Part shown: piece by piece, positions 19,590 through 27,722 of the stretch
How the letters are laid out: each line of letters opens with the position of its first letter
Position numbering within the stretch: the first letter of the stretch is position 1
Source: Nostoc sp. NIES-4103
GTDB taxonomy: Bacteria; Cyanobacteriota; Cyanobacteriia; Cyanobacteriales; Nostocaceae
Assembly: GCF_002368335.1 (NCBI RefSeq)
Contig: NZ_AP018288.1
Span: forward strand, 1,951,355-2,015,354
DNA length: 64,000 bases
Direction of reading: 5' to 3'
Translations under genes and position numbers: made by a program
The notes under the pieces: generated by a model
What the model was told of the DNA's origin: nothing
The model's database searches: none
Seen by the model: only the letters and a program-made list of their open reading frames with translations

Positions 19590-20133
19590 CTTTAGGGGAG
19601 TAGGGAGTAGGGAGTAGGGGTAAAATTAATTTTCTCTCTGTGTTCTCTGCCAACTTATAGCAACTGGCGTTGTTTTATGCTATGTGAATTACGCACCTTT
19701 AATTGTTGGTGGTGCGTTATCGCCCAATACGGTTCAGTTAGTGCCGAAATCCTTTAACTTTGTACTGGAGTTTAGAGGATGTTTGAAAAGTCTGTAGTAG
19801 TGTATCAAATATTTGTTTACCCCACCCTAACCCTCCCCTTGTCAAGGGGAGGGAACTGGATTATCTAGTTTCCCCCCTTGATAAGGGGAGCCACTGCGCT
19901 ATCGCGCTTCGCCGACAGACGCGCAAGTGGCGTGGGATTAAGGGGGGGTAAAAATGTAATTTTAATCACAGCCAACCACTTTTAAAACAACCTCTTAGAC
20001 TAGTTACCTATTGTGTTTTGTAACTCTTGGTTTTCAATAAGCTAGAACAAGGCACTAAGGCTGAAAACCTTGCTAATTCTCCCAATTAAGGTATAAACTT
20101 AACTTTATACATTTAATAAACCGATAAAAAATT
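19590..20133. other. Repeat-filled intergenic interval
   Basis: No gene is evident. The interval contains GGGAGTA heptamers (about 19594-19618), a copy of the GGTGGTGCGTT repeat (about 19690-19722), and an imperfect inverted element around 19820-19950 with complementary CCCCTTG/CAAGGGG runs. These are interspersed repeats seen elsewhere in the window. Confidence 0.6.
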
Positions 20134-20358
20134 ATGTTTAATCTAAAAATTAGTGACTTGCAAATTGAAATACAAGAGCTTAGTGATACTGAAGCAGAAT
20201 GTATTAATGGCGGTGTTACGTATGAAGATGTTTGCGACTTGCCAGATCCCACTGATGGAGCGGGTTCATTAATGTGTCTTATATTTAGCGGCAACGGTAC
20301 TAGCGCATTTGACGGTTCCGTAACCTACGATGCTATGGGAAACGTGACATCAAACTAA
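20134..20358 (+). CDS. Small peptide with double-glycine-type leader
   Basis: A 74-residue peptide. Its N-terminal half contains ELSDTEAECINGG, which resembles the leader and GG cleavage site of cyanobacterial bacteriocin/RiPP-like precursors (ELSDxEAxxxxGG). Cleavage after GG (residues 26-27) would release about 47 residues rich in D, G, S and T with two cysteines. No maturation enzyme or C39 peptidase transporter is nearby, so it could be an orphan precursor acted on in trans or a relic. No strong ribosome binding site is seen. Confidence 0.55.
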   Translation: MFNLKISDLQIEIQELSDTEAECINGGVTYEDVCDLPDPTDGAGSLMCLIFSGNGTSAFDGSVTYDAMGNVTSN

Positions 20359-20377
20359 CTTGTTGGACTACTTTATA

Positions 20378-20580
20378 ATGACCGAGGTAATCGATACTGA
20401 CACTGGTAACGACACATTCAGTGGTATTGCCACGGTTGCCTAACGATATAGTCAATGCGCTCACAGATGGCTTTGCGGGCAATGGCAATATTTTTCTTGG
20501 CAATGCCGAAGACATCCTTAAAGGATTTGGAAACGGCTACTTTGATGGTAGTAATGGCAAACTAGAGTTTAGACTAGTTG
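20378..20580 (+). pseudogene. Fragment of an RTX-like calcium-binding protein
   Basis: Two frames give adjoining pieces of the same kind of protein. The first (20378-20443) reads DTDTGNDTFSGIATV then stops. The second frame continues from about 20436 with DGFAGNGNIFLGNAEDIL and GFGNGYFDGSNGKLEF. These resemble the glycine-aspartate repeats of large cyanobacterial hemolysin-type proteins. A frameshift near 20435 and a repeat beginning near 20581 break it, so it is a degenerate remnant. Confidence 0.5.
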
Positions 20581-20613
20581 GCAGTGCGTTGCGCTGGGCG
20601 AAAACGCACCCTA
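20581..20613. repeat. GTGCGTTGCGCTG interspersed repeat
   Basis: A GC-rich imperfect palindrome (core GTGCGTTGCGCTG with AACGCAC downstream) abuts the RTX remnant. The same element occurs near 40482-40510, and a partial form near 19708. Confidence 0.6.
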
Positions 20614-20722
20614 CCTTGAAATTTCTTAACTATGAAGGGAAATTACAGCGATCGCTCTCACCATTATTAAATCAGTAAAAGCGGCCGCTGCTGCAATCAT
20701 CCTAATTTTATTAGGAAAAATG

Positions 20723-23005
20723 CTACTCTATTTCGTCTTGAATGTCGTCAATTACCTTTAAAATTGATTCGCGAATTATTCCTTCCAAGACATCAATAAA
20801 TGAACCTTCGGCTGTTTCAGTCGTCCAGGGATCTTGGACTACGGTACGGATGACAGTAATCGGTTCATTTGGATCTCCAGTCACCCCTAAACGCTTTTTG
20901 TAATGTTCAATGAAATAAGAGCCATAAGCTTCTGCGTTGAAATCTGTGGTACTAACAATCATCGGATAATTGTTAATATCATCCCCCTGATCAATACTCA
21001 GGTTTTCATAATACCGTTTATTGAGAAGATTCGCATTCTTTAAACTGGTATTGAGTTGACCATTCTTATCCTTGAAGTTGAAAGCGTAGATTAAGATGTT
21101 TAAATCAGGGCCGAGTTCTTCGAGTGCAGCCATTGCTTCTTCATCTTGCTCAATCTCTTCATTGGTTCTACCATCAACTCTTTCGCGAATGTATTTAATT
21201 TTTTCTGCTTCTGTATTCCCCGGAATCGAATCTGGAATTAAAGTTAGAGGCACAACAGTAAACGGATCTTCCTCTTTGGCCATACACAACAGTCGAGCAT
21301 AAAGTTTATCACCACTAAAGAGAGCCTGACCCAAAATTCTGCCATAGCCATCTTTGGTAGGTCGAATGATGCGATGGCTCAAATATACTGCTGCTGGAGC
21401 CGCACCTGGTTTAGATCCCTCAATTCCATAGATACCAATGGTTGGTTCTGCTTCTCCATGAAAAACATAGGGAGCAACGAAGGTCACTAAATTCCGCATG
21501 GCTGAGTTGCGATAGCACAATGCGCCCGCTGGATAGGGAATATAACCTGATTTATGAGGATCGACGGTAATGGAGTCAGCCTGGGGAAGAGCAGCGAATT
21601 GTTCCTCTACATAAGCACTCAAGGGAGAAATCGGGGGTGCTGCATCTTTGGGATCTTTGGGAGAGGGTAAATAATAGTCTGCGTCGGTACGTAATAAGGT
21701 AGCGAAATATCCTCCCCAAGCAGCATCAGCATGAACGGTAAACTGTAATCCTTTTTGGCTAAATTCTTCTCGTAGTTCCAGAATTTTCTTGAGAGGATCA
21801 ACTGCGCTTTCTTCAGTGGTACCGATAACTGCAACGACGGTATAGACAGGGATACGATTATCTAGGCAATATTGTAAATCTTCTCTGAGATTATAGCCTT
21901 TAAGTCCATCTTGCCCTGGTTGAGGTTCAAGCGGCTCAATTCTCATTCTGCCATGTTCATCAACTTCCACATCTATCATGTGGGAGGCTCCCATTCCTAA
22001 AACGGCGGCTGCTTTGGGGAATGAATAATGTTTGCTTCCTGGTACGAAAAAGACAGGAGAAGCAACTTCTTGCAGATAACGCTTGGAAAATTCTTGTATG
22101 CCTAAATCTTGCACTGAATATTTCGATAAGGCAGCGGATAAGATAGTGGAAGCTTGACTCTTTTCAACGCCTTGGTTTACTAATTCTTTGGTGATTTGAG
22201 TAGATAAGGCTAAGATATCATCAACCTTGAGGTTTAATAGTTGCCATGTATCGAGCTTGATTAATTGTTGTTCTGTCCAAGTTTGAGAAGTTGGTGAGTA
22301 GGCATTAATTTTGATCTGTTCTGCAACCTTGACCAAGTTTTGATCATGTAACAAGGCTTCTTTGATAGAAATAGGATAAAATTTGAGGTTTCTTGCTGAC
22401 CAAATAGCCTCTATATTAGCAACAGTTCCCCCACAAGTGATATGTCCCCAAGCTCGCAGTTGATCATTTTCATTATCATCTAACGGAACGTAGTATCCTA
22501 ACATGCGGCAAAGATCGTCACCTACCTCAATTTCTAACTCTGTAGTTGCTGTAGAACCTTCAAAAGCTACATTATTAGCGTTATATAGCATTGCCGCAAA
22601 GTAACCAATCACCGAAGGAATGGTTGAATCCCAGCCCATGTGGCCTTGATAGCGCATACTGAAGAAGGGAACGGATTTCTTCAGTCTTTCTAATAAGTCC
22701 TGATAATCGTGTTCAATGAGTTGAATGGCGTGTTGGTAGTCTGGCGATCGCTTGATTTCTTCTGTAATATGGGGAGGATCTTCAGGAAAATAACTATTTC
22801 TCCACTCTGCCTGAGAATCGATTGCCTGTAATATCAATCTTTTCAGCAAGTCGGCATTTTCTGCTCTTGGGCCTAAAAACCAAGCTTCTACTGATCTGGT
22901 GCCAGTTGTCTTGAGATTGAGGTTGTCTGCTTTTTTAAAAGACTTTTGGATACGGCGTATTGCTTTTTCAAAAGCTTTGCTGGAAGTCTCTCTTGGAGTT
23001 CTCAT
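20723..23005 (-). CDS. PLP-dependent group II decarboxylase (tyrosine decarboxylase-like)
   Basis: A 760-residue pyridoxal-phosphate enzyme. The cofactor lysine is K485 in VDPHKSGYIPYPAGALCY, and HADAAWGGYF supplies the Asp that contacts the pyridine nitrogen. The DPHKxGYIPYPAG segment resembles bacterial tyrosine decarboxylases more than glutamate decarboxylases; the protein is longer than typical 620-residue tyrosine decarboxylases. The likely reaction is decarboxylation of an amino acid, perhaps aromatic, to an amine. The start has AAGGAG ten bases upstream. The two genes upstream on the same strand share this type of ribosome binding site. Substrate is uncertain. Confidence 0.8.
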   Translation of the reverse strand: MRTPRETSSKAFEKAIRRIQKSFKKADNLNLKTTGTRSVEAWFLGPRAENADLLKRLILQAIDSQAEWRNSYFPEDPPHITEEIKRSPDYQHAIQLIEHDYQDLLERLKKSVPFFSMRYQGHMGWDSTIPSVIGYFAAMLYNANNVAFEGSTATTELEIEVGDDLCRMLGYYVPLDDNENDQLRAWGHITCGGTVANIEAIWSARNLKFYPISIKEALLHDQNLVKVAEQIKINAYSPTSQTWTEQQLIKLDTWQLLNLKVDDILALSTQITKELVNQGVEKSQASTILSAALSKYSVQDLGIQEFSKRYLQEVASPVFFVPGSKHYSFPKAAAVLGMGASHMIDVEVDEHGRMRIEPLEPQPGQDGLKGYNLREDLQYCLDNRIPVYTVVAVIGTTEESAVDPLKKILELREEFSQKGLQFTVHADAAWGGYFATLLRTDADYYLPSPKDPKDAAPPISPLSAYVEEQFAALPQADSITVDPHKSGYIPYPAGALCYRNSAMRNLVTFVAPYVFHGEAEPTIGIYGIEGSKPGAAPAAVYLSHRIIRPTKDGYGRILGQALFSGDKLYARLLCMAKEEDPFTVVPLTLIPDSIPGNTEAEKIKYIRERVDGRTNEEIEQDEEAMAALEELGPDLNILIYAFNFKDKNGQLNTSLKNANLLNKRYYENLSIDQGDDINNYPMIVSTTDFNAEAYGSYFIEHYKKRLGVTGDPNEPITVIRTVVQDPWTTETAEGSFIDVLEGIIRESILKVIDDIQDEIE

Positions 23006-23237
23006 CAGAATCTTCTCCTTGTCAAATAAAACAGATTCAGTCTTAGTGGATGTTTCTAATGAAATGTAAAAAGGAGGAATGTGGCGATGTCTAAGGACAA
23101 GACGCTTTGCGTCTATGCATCATTGCCAGTGTAGTTGATATGATGTTAATATACTTCCTATGACCTGAATCCAGACCTTTATAATCTTTTACAAACCAAT
23201 GCCATTTTGGATTTTAGATTTTGGATTGTGAAATTCA

Positions 23238-23299
23238 GTAGGGGCGGGTTTATAAAAATTATCAATTATTCACGATAATCTTGCTGAACCCGCCCCTAC
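23238..23299. repeat. 62-bp palindromic element, copy 1
   Basis: Thirteen-base perfect arms, GTAGGGGCGGGTT and AACCCGCCCCTAC, surround an AT-rich loop containing TCAATTATT and GATAATC. A homologous copy lies at 62067-62130. Confidence 0.75.
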
Positions 23300-23548
23300 C
23301 AGCCTTCGATCTGTCGCAATAATTTTGAAAATTGGTATTAATCGTTATTACTTTAAGTAAGTTTGTCTACACTGATTTGCATATCAAAATGGGCGTTGCA
23401 TAAATGTAGGATGAATTGATATTTTTGACTCAAACTAAAGGTAGATTCTTTATACCTTTGCGTGAAGCAAAATTCATTCCATCAATCGGCAACACCAAGT
23501 TATTTATACTATTTGCAAAAATATTTGCAACACATGAATCGGCTCTTT

Positions 23549-23771
23549 GGGGCGTACAGCTGTCATTGGTGTCAACAATCGCGTGAAACCCTTGTAAAAA
23601 CGAGATTTTGAATTTACTAACTTACTATTATGCTTCGCGTCACCCCACCCCGGCTTTGCTGGCGCAAAACCTCCCCTCCCCTTACTAAGGGGAGGGGCTG
23701 GGGGTGGGGTGAAACGACTGTGAAATAAGCTTTTTGACTTAAGTTGACACCAATGTACAGCTGTACGCCCC
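23549..23771. repeat. MITE-like element with 28-bp inverted ends
   Basis: The left end (23549-23576, starting GGGGCGTACAGCTGT) and right end (23743-23771) are complementary over 28 bases apart from one extra base in the right arm. Outside them CATGA and TCATG are also complementary. Inside is a second strong hairpin, CCCCACCCC...GGGGTGGGG (23644-23709). No coding capacity is present. Confidence 0.7.
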
Positions 23772-23839
23772 TACTCATGTATCTATATCAGGTATTTCGT
23801 GAAATGGTATTACTTGATTTACTGCATATTGACTTGATT

Positions 23840-24796
23840 CTAAGCCCGCACTTTGGAGAATAAGTTAAAAGCAGTATTAAATGCTATATTCTTAGCTGCT
23901 TTTTCAGAGAGAGCATCTAAAAAGACATCATATTTCTGAATGGTTGCAGGTAAGAACTCAAACTTATTTACAATGTCTGTACCAATGCAGATACGATGGG
24001 AATATTTCTCGCACAGTTGCAGCCAATCTGGATCAGGTACGCCTTTGGGACAAACATAATCGTCGAACACAATCCAGGCAATATCTACCCAGAGGTGATC
24101 ATAATGCTCTAGAACACGCTGCACAATCTGATAATAAACTGGTGAATAAACTCGGCGAGAAATGCCACAGTGACACCAAACAAACCTCACCTTGGGATGC
24201 TTTTGTAACATCTCTTCCAACTCGTACAACCACATTGGATAAGTATTGGTGCCCACTGAAGTGATGTTTTGGTGAATACAAACCGGCATGTCAAGATCCG
24301 CACATAGGTCAAACACGCTGTCCATGGCCGGATGGTTGCTGCGGGGCGGTTCCCCGTAGGTGAGGTTTGTTAAATCGTCATGGCGGAAGAGGATTTCACC
24401 TACTCCACTCCACATATTAGGAAAATATTTAATCGTTCGTTCAATGTGTTTATAAGCATACTTATCACAGGGATTGAAGCCGCCGATAAATAGGAAAAAG
24501 CGTTGTTGATCTTCTGGAGGTAAATCTTTATATTCGCAAGCAATGAAGGGATCAACGGCACTGTAGTAGTAACACTTTGAGTTGTCTCCCAAATAATATC
24601 CTGGGGAACTTCTCTCCCAACTTGCCCAAAGCTTAGTTACGGGTAAACCAAACACACAGGCGTGGGAAATATTGGCTTTATCCATGTACTTTAAGCACTT
24701 TTGCAGTCCGCCTGTGTCTTGCAGAAAATCCACCACATGTAAATGAGCATCAATACATCTGTATTTTGAACCTTTTAGTGGTCTGAGAACTCCCAT
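23840..24796 (-). CDS. Amidohydrolase-family TIM-barrel protein
   Basis: A 318-residue metal-dependent hydrolase of the amidohydrolase_2 kind (ACMSD/decarboxylase-like superfamily). The N-terminal metal motif DAHLHV (H18 and H20) is followed by VCIHQN (about 195), WCHCG (about 231) and GTDIV (about 292), which supply the remaining ligand His and Asp residues. This family hydrolyses or decarboxylates cyclic or aromatic acids; the substrate here is unknown. The ATG has AGGAG nine bases upstream. It lies between the helical-repeat gene (138 bases upstream) and the PLP decarboxylase (834 bases downstream), all on the minus strand. Confidence 0.78.
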   Translation of the reverse strand: MGVLRPLKGSKYRCIDAHLHVVDFLQDTGGLQKCLKYMDKANISHACVFGLPVTKLWASWERSSPGYYLGDNSKCYYYSAVDPFIACEYKDLPPEDQQRFFLFIGGFNPCDKYAYKHIERTIKYFPNMWSGVGEILFRHDDLTNLTYGEPPRSNHPAMDSVFDLCADLDMPVCIHQNITSVGTNTYPMWLYELEEMLQKHPKVRFVWCHCGISRRVYSPVYYQIVQRVLEHYDHLWVDIAWIVFDDYVCPKGVPDPDWLQLCEKYSHRICIGTDIVNKFEFLPATIQKYDVFLDALSEKAAKNIAFNTAFNLFSKVRA

Positions 24797-24934
24797 AATT
24801 TTTACTCCTAATGAACTGATTCAGAACATGGTATGGAGGTGGATAATTTTGGCGGATAGAAGCATGGCTGTATCCACAAGAAATCCCTACAACTCGCCAA
24901 AAAAATCGGCTATAAATTAGCCTTTAAGTATCTG

Positions 24935-25696
24935 TTAAACCGGAACCAGTTTCTGGTAGATTTCCCGCAGGTAGATGACATCCTCTGCACCCAAGCCTCG
25001 CCGACAGACTCGTCCCAACTCAGCTATAGATGGAATTACCACTTGCAACTTATTAAACTCAACTAATTTGTCAATTAAAAGGCGATCGCTTTGTTGTTCC
25101 AAGCCAATAAATGCTGCGATCAGATCATCTACATCTTGAATACAATCGATCACTGCTGGCCATCCCATCCGTTCCAGCAACTCTTTTTCTTCCTCTTGGG
25201 AGAGAACTTTCATTAAGGCACCCAAGGATCGACCAGAATTGACAAATCGCTGCACAAAATCCCAGCCAATTAGGTCGATAAACAGCATATCCATTTTGCC
25301 ATAGAGCCAGGCCAGCGCCTCGACCAAATCGTTAATATTAAAAATACACTTCTGAATCACCTCTTGCCCCAAGCAGCGCAGGAAGTATTCTTGATCCGGT
25401 TCATTAGCCAATAGAGATAATGCTTTGCACAAGGTAGTTCCCTTGGTAACTACTCGGTATAATTGCCTGCCAAAACACTCAAGATAGGGCTTTTTACTAG
25501 CTCCTCGCGTATCTAACACCTTCTCCAGAATGAGCAGAAACTGTTCATCAGTTGTCACTAGCTCTAACATTCCCTCGCCAATTTGGGCCAAAATCTCTTG
25601 ATCAGCTTCTATGGGAGTGAGTTCTAGAGCAACAAACAATTCCTCTGCGGTTTCTAATTCAACAGTGTCATCTTCATAGGAAATCTGGCACGGCAT
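24935..25696 (-). CDS. Helical 34-residue repeat protein of unknown function
   Basis: A 253-residue protein without a family I can name. It is built of about six helical units with a 34-residue period. A glycine recurs at G40, G76, G110, G144 and G178 in the context (F/L)xxx(L/I/M)G, with hydrophobic residues at matching places and a sixth degenerate unit near 212. This suggests an alpha-solenoid scaffold. No signal peptide or membrane segment is visible, so it is probably cytoplasmic. It has a strong AAAGGAG six bases before the ATG. It is the first of three same-strand genes ending with the PLP decarboxylase, and may be a binding partner of those enzymes (inference). Confidence 0.75.
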   Translation of the reverse strand: MPCQISYEDDTVELETAEELFVALELTPIEADQEILAQIGEGMLELVTTDEQFLLILEKVLDTRGASKKPYLECFGRQLYRVVTKGTTLCKALSLLANEPDQEYFLRCLGQEVIQKCIFNINDLVEALAWLYGKMDMLFIDLIGWDFVQRFVNSGRSLGALMKVLSQEEEKELLERMGWPAVIDCIQDVDDLIAAFIGLEQQSDRLLIDKLVEFNKLQVVIPSIAELGRVCRRGLGAEDVIYLREIYQKLVPV

Positions 25697-25810
25697 TGTA
25701 AACTCCTTTTGTAGAAAATAAAATCTCTAAATTAGCAATCTATAGCGTCATGAATCAGGAAGTTATACTAATCAGATTTTGATAATTGCATACCTTTTGT
25801 CACCTGGAAA

Positions 25811-27535
25811 TTAAAATAGAAATGCAGTTCTCACTAATCCAACCCAAACTGTATCATTTGCTGCGTTATGTTCGGGATTTGTAATCATTAAAAATCCCGG
25901 TGTAATAAAAATTCTGTTAGTCAGTGGATAGCGATAAGATAATTCAAAATGTAAGGAAGTATCTTGATCACGGCGTGCGGCCACATCATTGTTTGTCACT
26001 TTGGGAGGCATCCCAAAGACAAAACTGAATTGACTGCCTAATTTGCCCACATCTACTAAGGATGCAGTAACCGCCCAACTCCAGATGTCTGCATCAGCAC
26101 CAGAGGAACCATTGACACGACTAACACTGGGTGAACCCTCAGCATGAGCGTTAAAGTAGCTAGTCCAACCGCCTAAAATCAATTTATTAGTCAATCTGTA
26201 AGTGAATTGTAAACCAAAAGCGTCAGAGGAAGTCGCTGTATTTCGACCAAATGGGAATTGAGCAAATTCACTACCTTTATTGCCAGTGACATTAATACTT
26301 GCAACAGGTTCTGGGGCATAGTAATGACCGTAGGTAAAAGCAATCCCGATTTTCTTTGATGGAGTATAAGTTACTTGAGTCAAAGCACTATATTGACCAT
26401 CAAATAGTCCCTGATTGGGAAAGTTACCAGAACTACTTAAATAGGTTATCCCTGCGGCTATTGTGTCGCTGAATTGATAGTAAGCTATTGCACCACTACC
26501 AAAAGCAAAGGAGTAAATAGGACTTTCTGCACCAAAATTGGAGATTGAACTGATAGGGTTAAGAGGTGGAAAAATGCGAGTGGGAAAGTCTGCGGTAGGA
26601 GTAATGGCTAGCGTGCCGCGATCGCCTATGGGAAATTGATAAAGTAGCGAACCTAATATGACATTATTGCCAGTGTTTACTGCGCCTGTTAAACGCGTCA
26701 TATTTGTGCCAGTTACACTACTGCCATAATTATTTACGTTCCCTGTTAAAAGTTGGGTTCGCAATCTATCTTTACCTGTAAAACTGGTATCAATAGTCAA
26801 AGTTGATAATGCTGATAAGGTAGTATTGGCAGTTAAATCTCCTGTTGGATTACTACCAGAAGTAACTGCTCTTTTGTCACCAGAACCACTAACTAAATTA
26901 AAGACTACTGCACCCCTTAAAACTGCGGTAGTGCTAAACTGACGCTCTTGAATAAAGGCTGTTTTGTCTTCTAGTTGGTCTATTTTGGCAGTTATACTTT
27001 GCAGTTCTTGAGAAAATTCTGCTTGCAATCGTTGGAACACTGCCAAGTCTTCTTGGTTAGCAAATTTATTGTCTAAACTATAAATTGATCGCCCAACTTT
27101 CAGCAAACAATTGTTTAAAGCCGCTGCAAACTCATAACGGCTCATAGCTCGATTACCATTAAAATTTCTCTCACCATCACCACTAATACACTGGTATTTT
27201 TCTACTAAATTACGCAGCGCTTCATAAGCCCAATGATCAGGGGTAACATCTTCTAATTGATTAAAATTGACGATTTCATCTAAATCAGGAGGAGCATTAA
27301 TATCTAGTTGTTGGCTTTGCGCTTGTAGTGTTTCATCTGTTGGTCGTTCTTCAATTGAATTTACCGAAGTTAATTGATTTTGAGATGATAATTGGAAATC
27401 CTGTATATTAGTTAGAGGTTTTTCCCCAGGTGAATTTGCGTCTAAATCTGTTTGTGCCAGTACTGGCCATAAAGTTAGCAAATTAACGCTCAGAATTACT
27501 GACGTAATAGTAAAAGGTACATCCAATTTTTTCAT
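25811..27535 (-). CDS. SLH-domain outer-membrane porin (cyanobacterial OprB/iron-uptake type)
   Basis: A 574-residue outer-membrane protein. It has a signal peptide (about 1-27, ending PVLAQ), an SLH domain with VTPDHWAYEALRNLVEKYQC (about 93-150) that anchors to the cell wall, a short coiled coil, and a beta-barrel ending in aromatic F (AFLF). This is the standard layout of cyanobacterial porins annotated as iron uptake or carbohydrate-selective porins. The ATG at 27535 is preferred over a GTG at 27559 because AGGGA lies seven bases before it. It follows the PstS-like gene on the same strand with a 187-base gap, suggesting passage of that protein's ligand through the outer membrane (inference). 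Confidence 0.85.
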   Translation of the reverse strand: MKKLDVPFTITSVILSVNLLTLWPVLAQTDLDANSPGEKPLTNIQDFQLSSQNQLTSVNSIEERPTDETLQAQSQQLDINAPPDLDEIVNFNQLEDVTPDHWAYEALRNLVEKYQCISGDGERNFNGNRAMSRYEFAAALNNCLLKVGRSIYSLDNKFANQEDLAVFQRLQAEFSQELQSITAKIDQLEDKTAFIQERQFSTTAVLRGAVVFNLVSGSGDKRAVTSGSNPTGDLTANTTLSALSTLTIDTSFTGKDRLRTQLLTGNVNNYGSSVTGTNMTRLTGAVNTGNNVILGSLLYQFPIGDRGTLAITPTADFPTRIFPPLNPISSISNFGAESPIYSFAFGSGAIAYYQFSDTIAAGITYLSSSGNFPNQGLFDGQYSALTQVTYTPSKKIGIAFTYGHYYAPEPVASINVTGNKGSEFAQFPFGRNTATSSDAFGLQFTYRLTNKLILGGWTSYFNAHAEGSPSVSRVNGSSGADADIWSWAVTASLVDVGKLGSQFSFVFGMPPKVTNNDVAARRDQDTSLHFELSYRYPLTNRIFITPGFLMITNPEHNAANDTVWVGLVRTAFLF

Positions 27536-27722
27536 TATTTTTCCCTGATTTATACTCACACAAATAAATGCAATGAGTAAGAGACTTACTCAATAAAAAA
27601 TCTTCTTTTTATTTAGGGTGTACCAGCAGTATTCATCTCTTGAATTTCTGAGTTTCTGACTGATACGACCTAGAATTTATAAATGGTATTTTGTAAGAGA
27701 ATTTAACAGAAAATTATCCTTA

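Larger units (their letters stand above)
23006..23839. other. Gene-free interval with two inverted-repeat elements
   Basis: This 834-base gap separates the decarboxylase from the amidohydrolase gene. It contains a GATTTTGG heptamer patch (near 23205), the 62-bp hairpin element at 23238-23299, and the 223-bp inverted-repeat element at 23549-23771. A plus-strand 15-codon ORF after AAGGAGG at 23074-23080 is noted but not supported as a gene. Confidence 0.6.

Noticed and set aside
23074..23133. Fifteen-codon ORF after a perfect AAGGAGG
   Set aside because: Too short to support; the middle contains the AGACGC/GCGTCT palindrome that is a common repeat.
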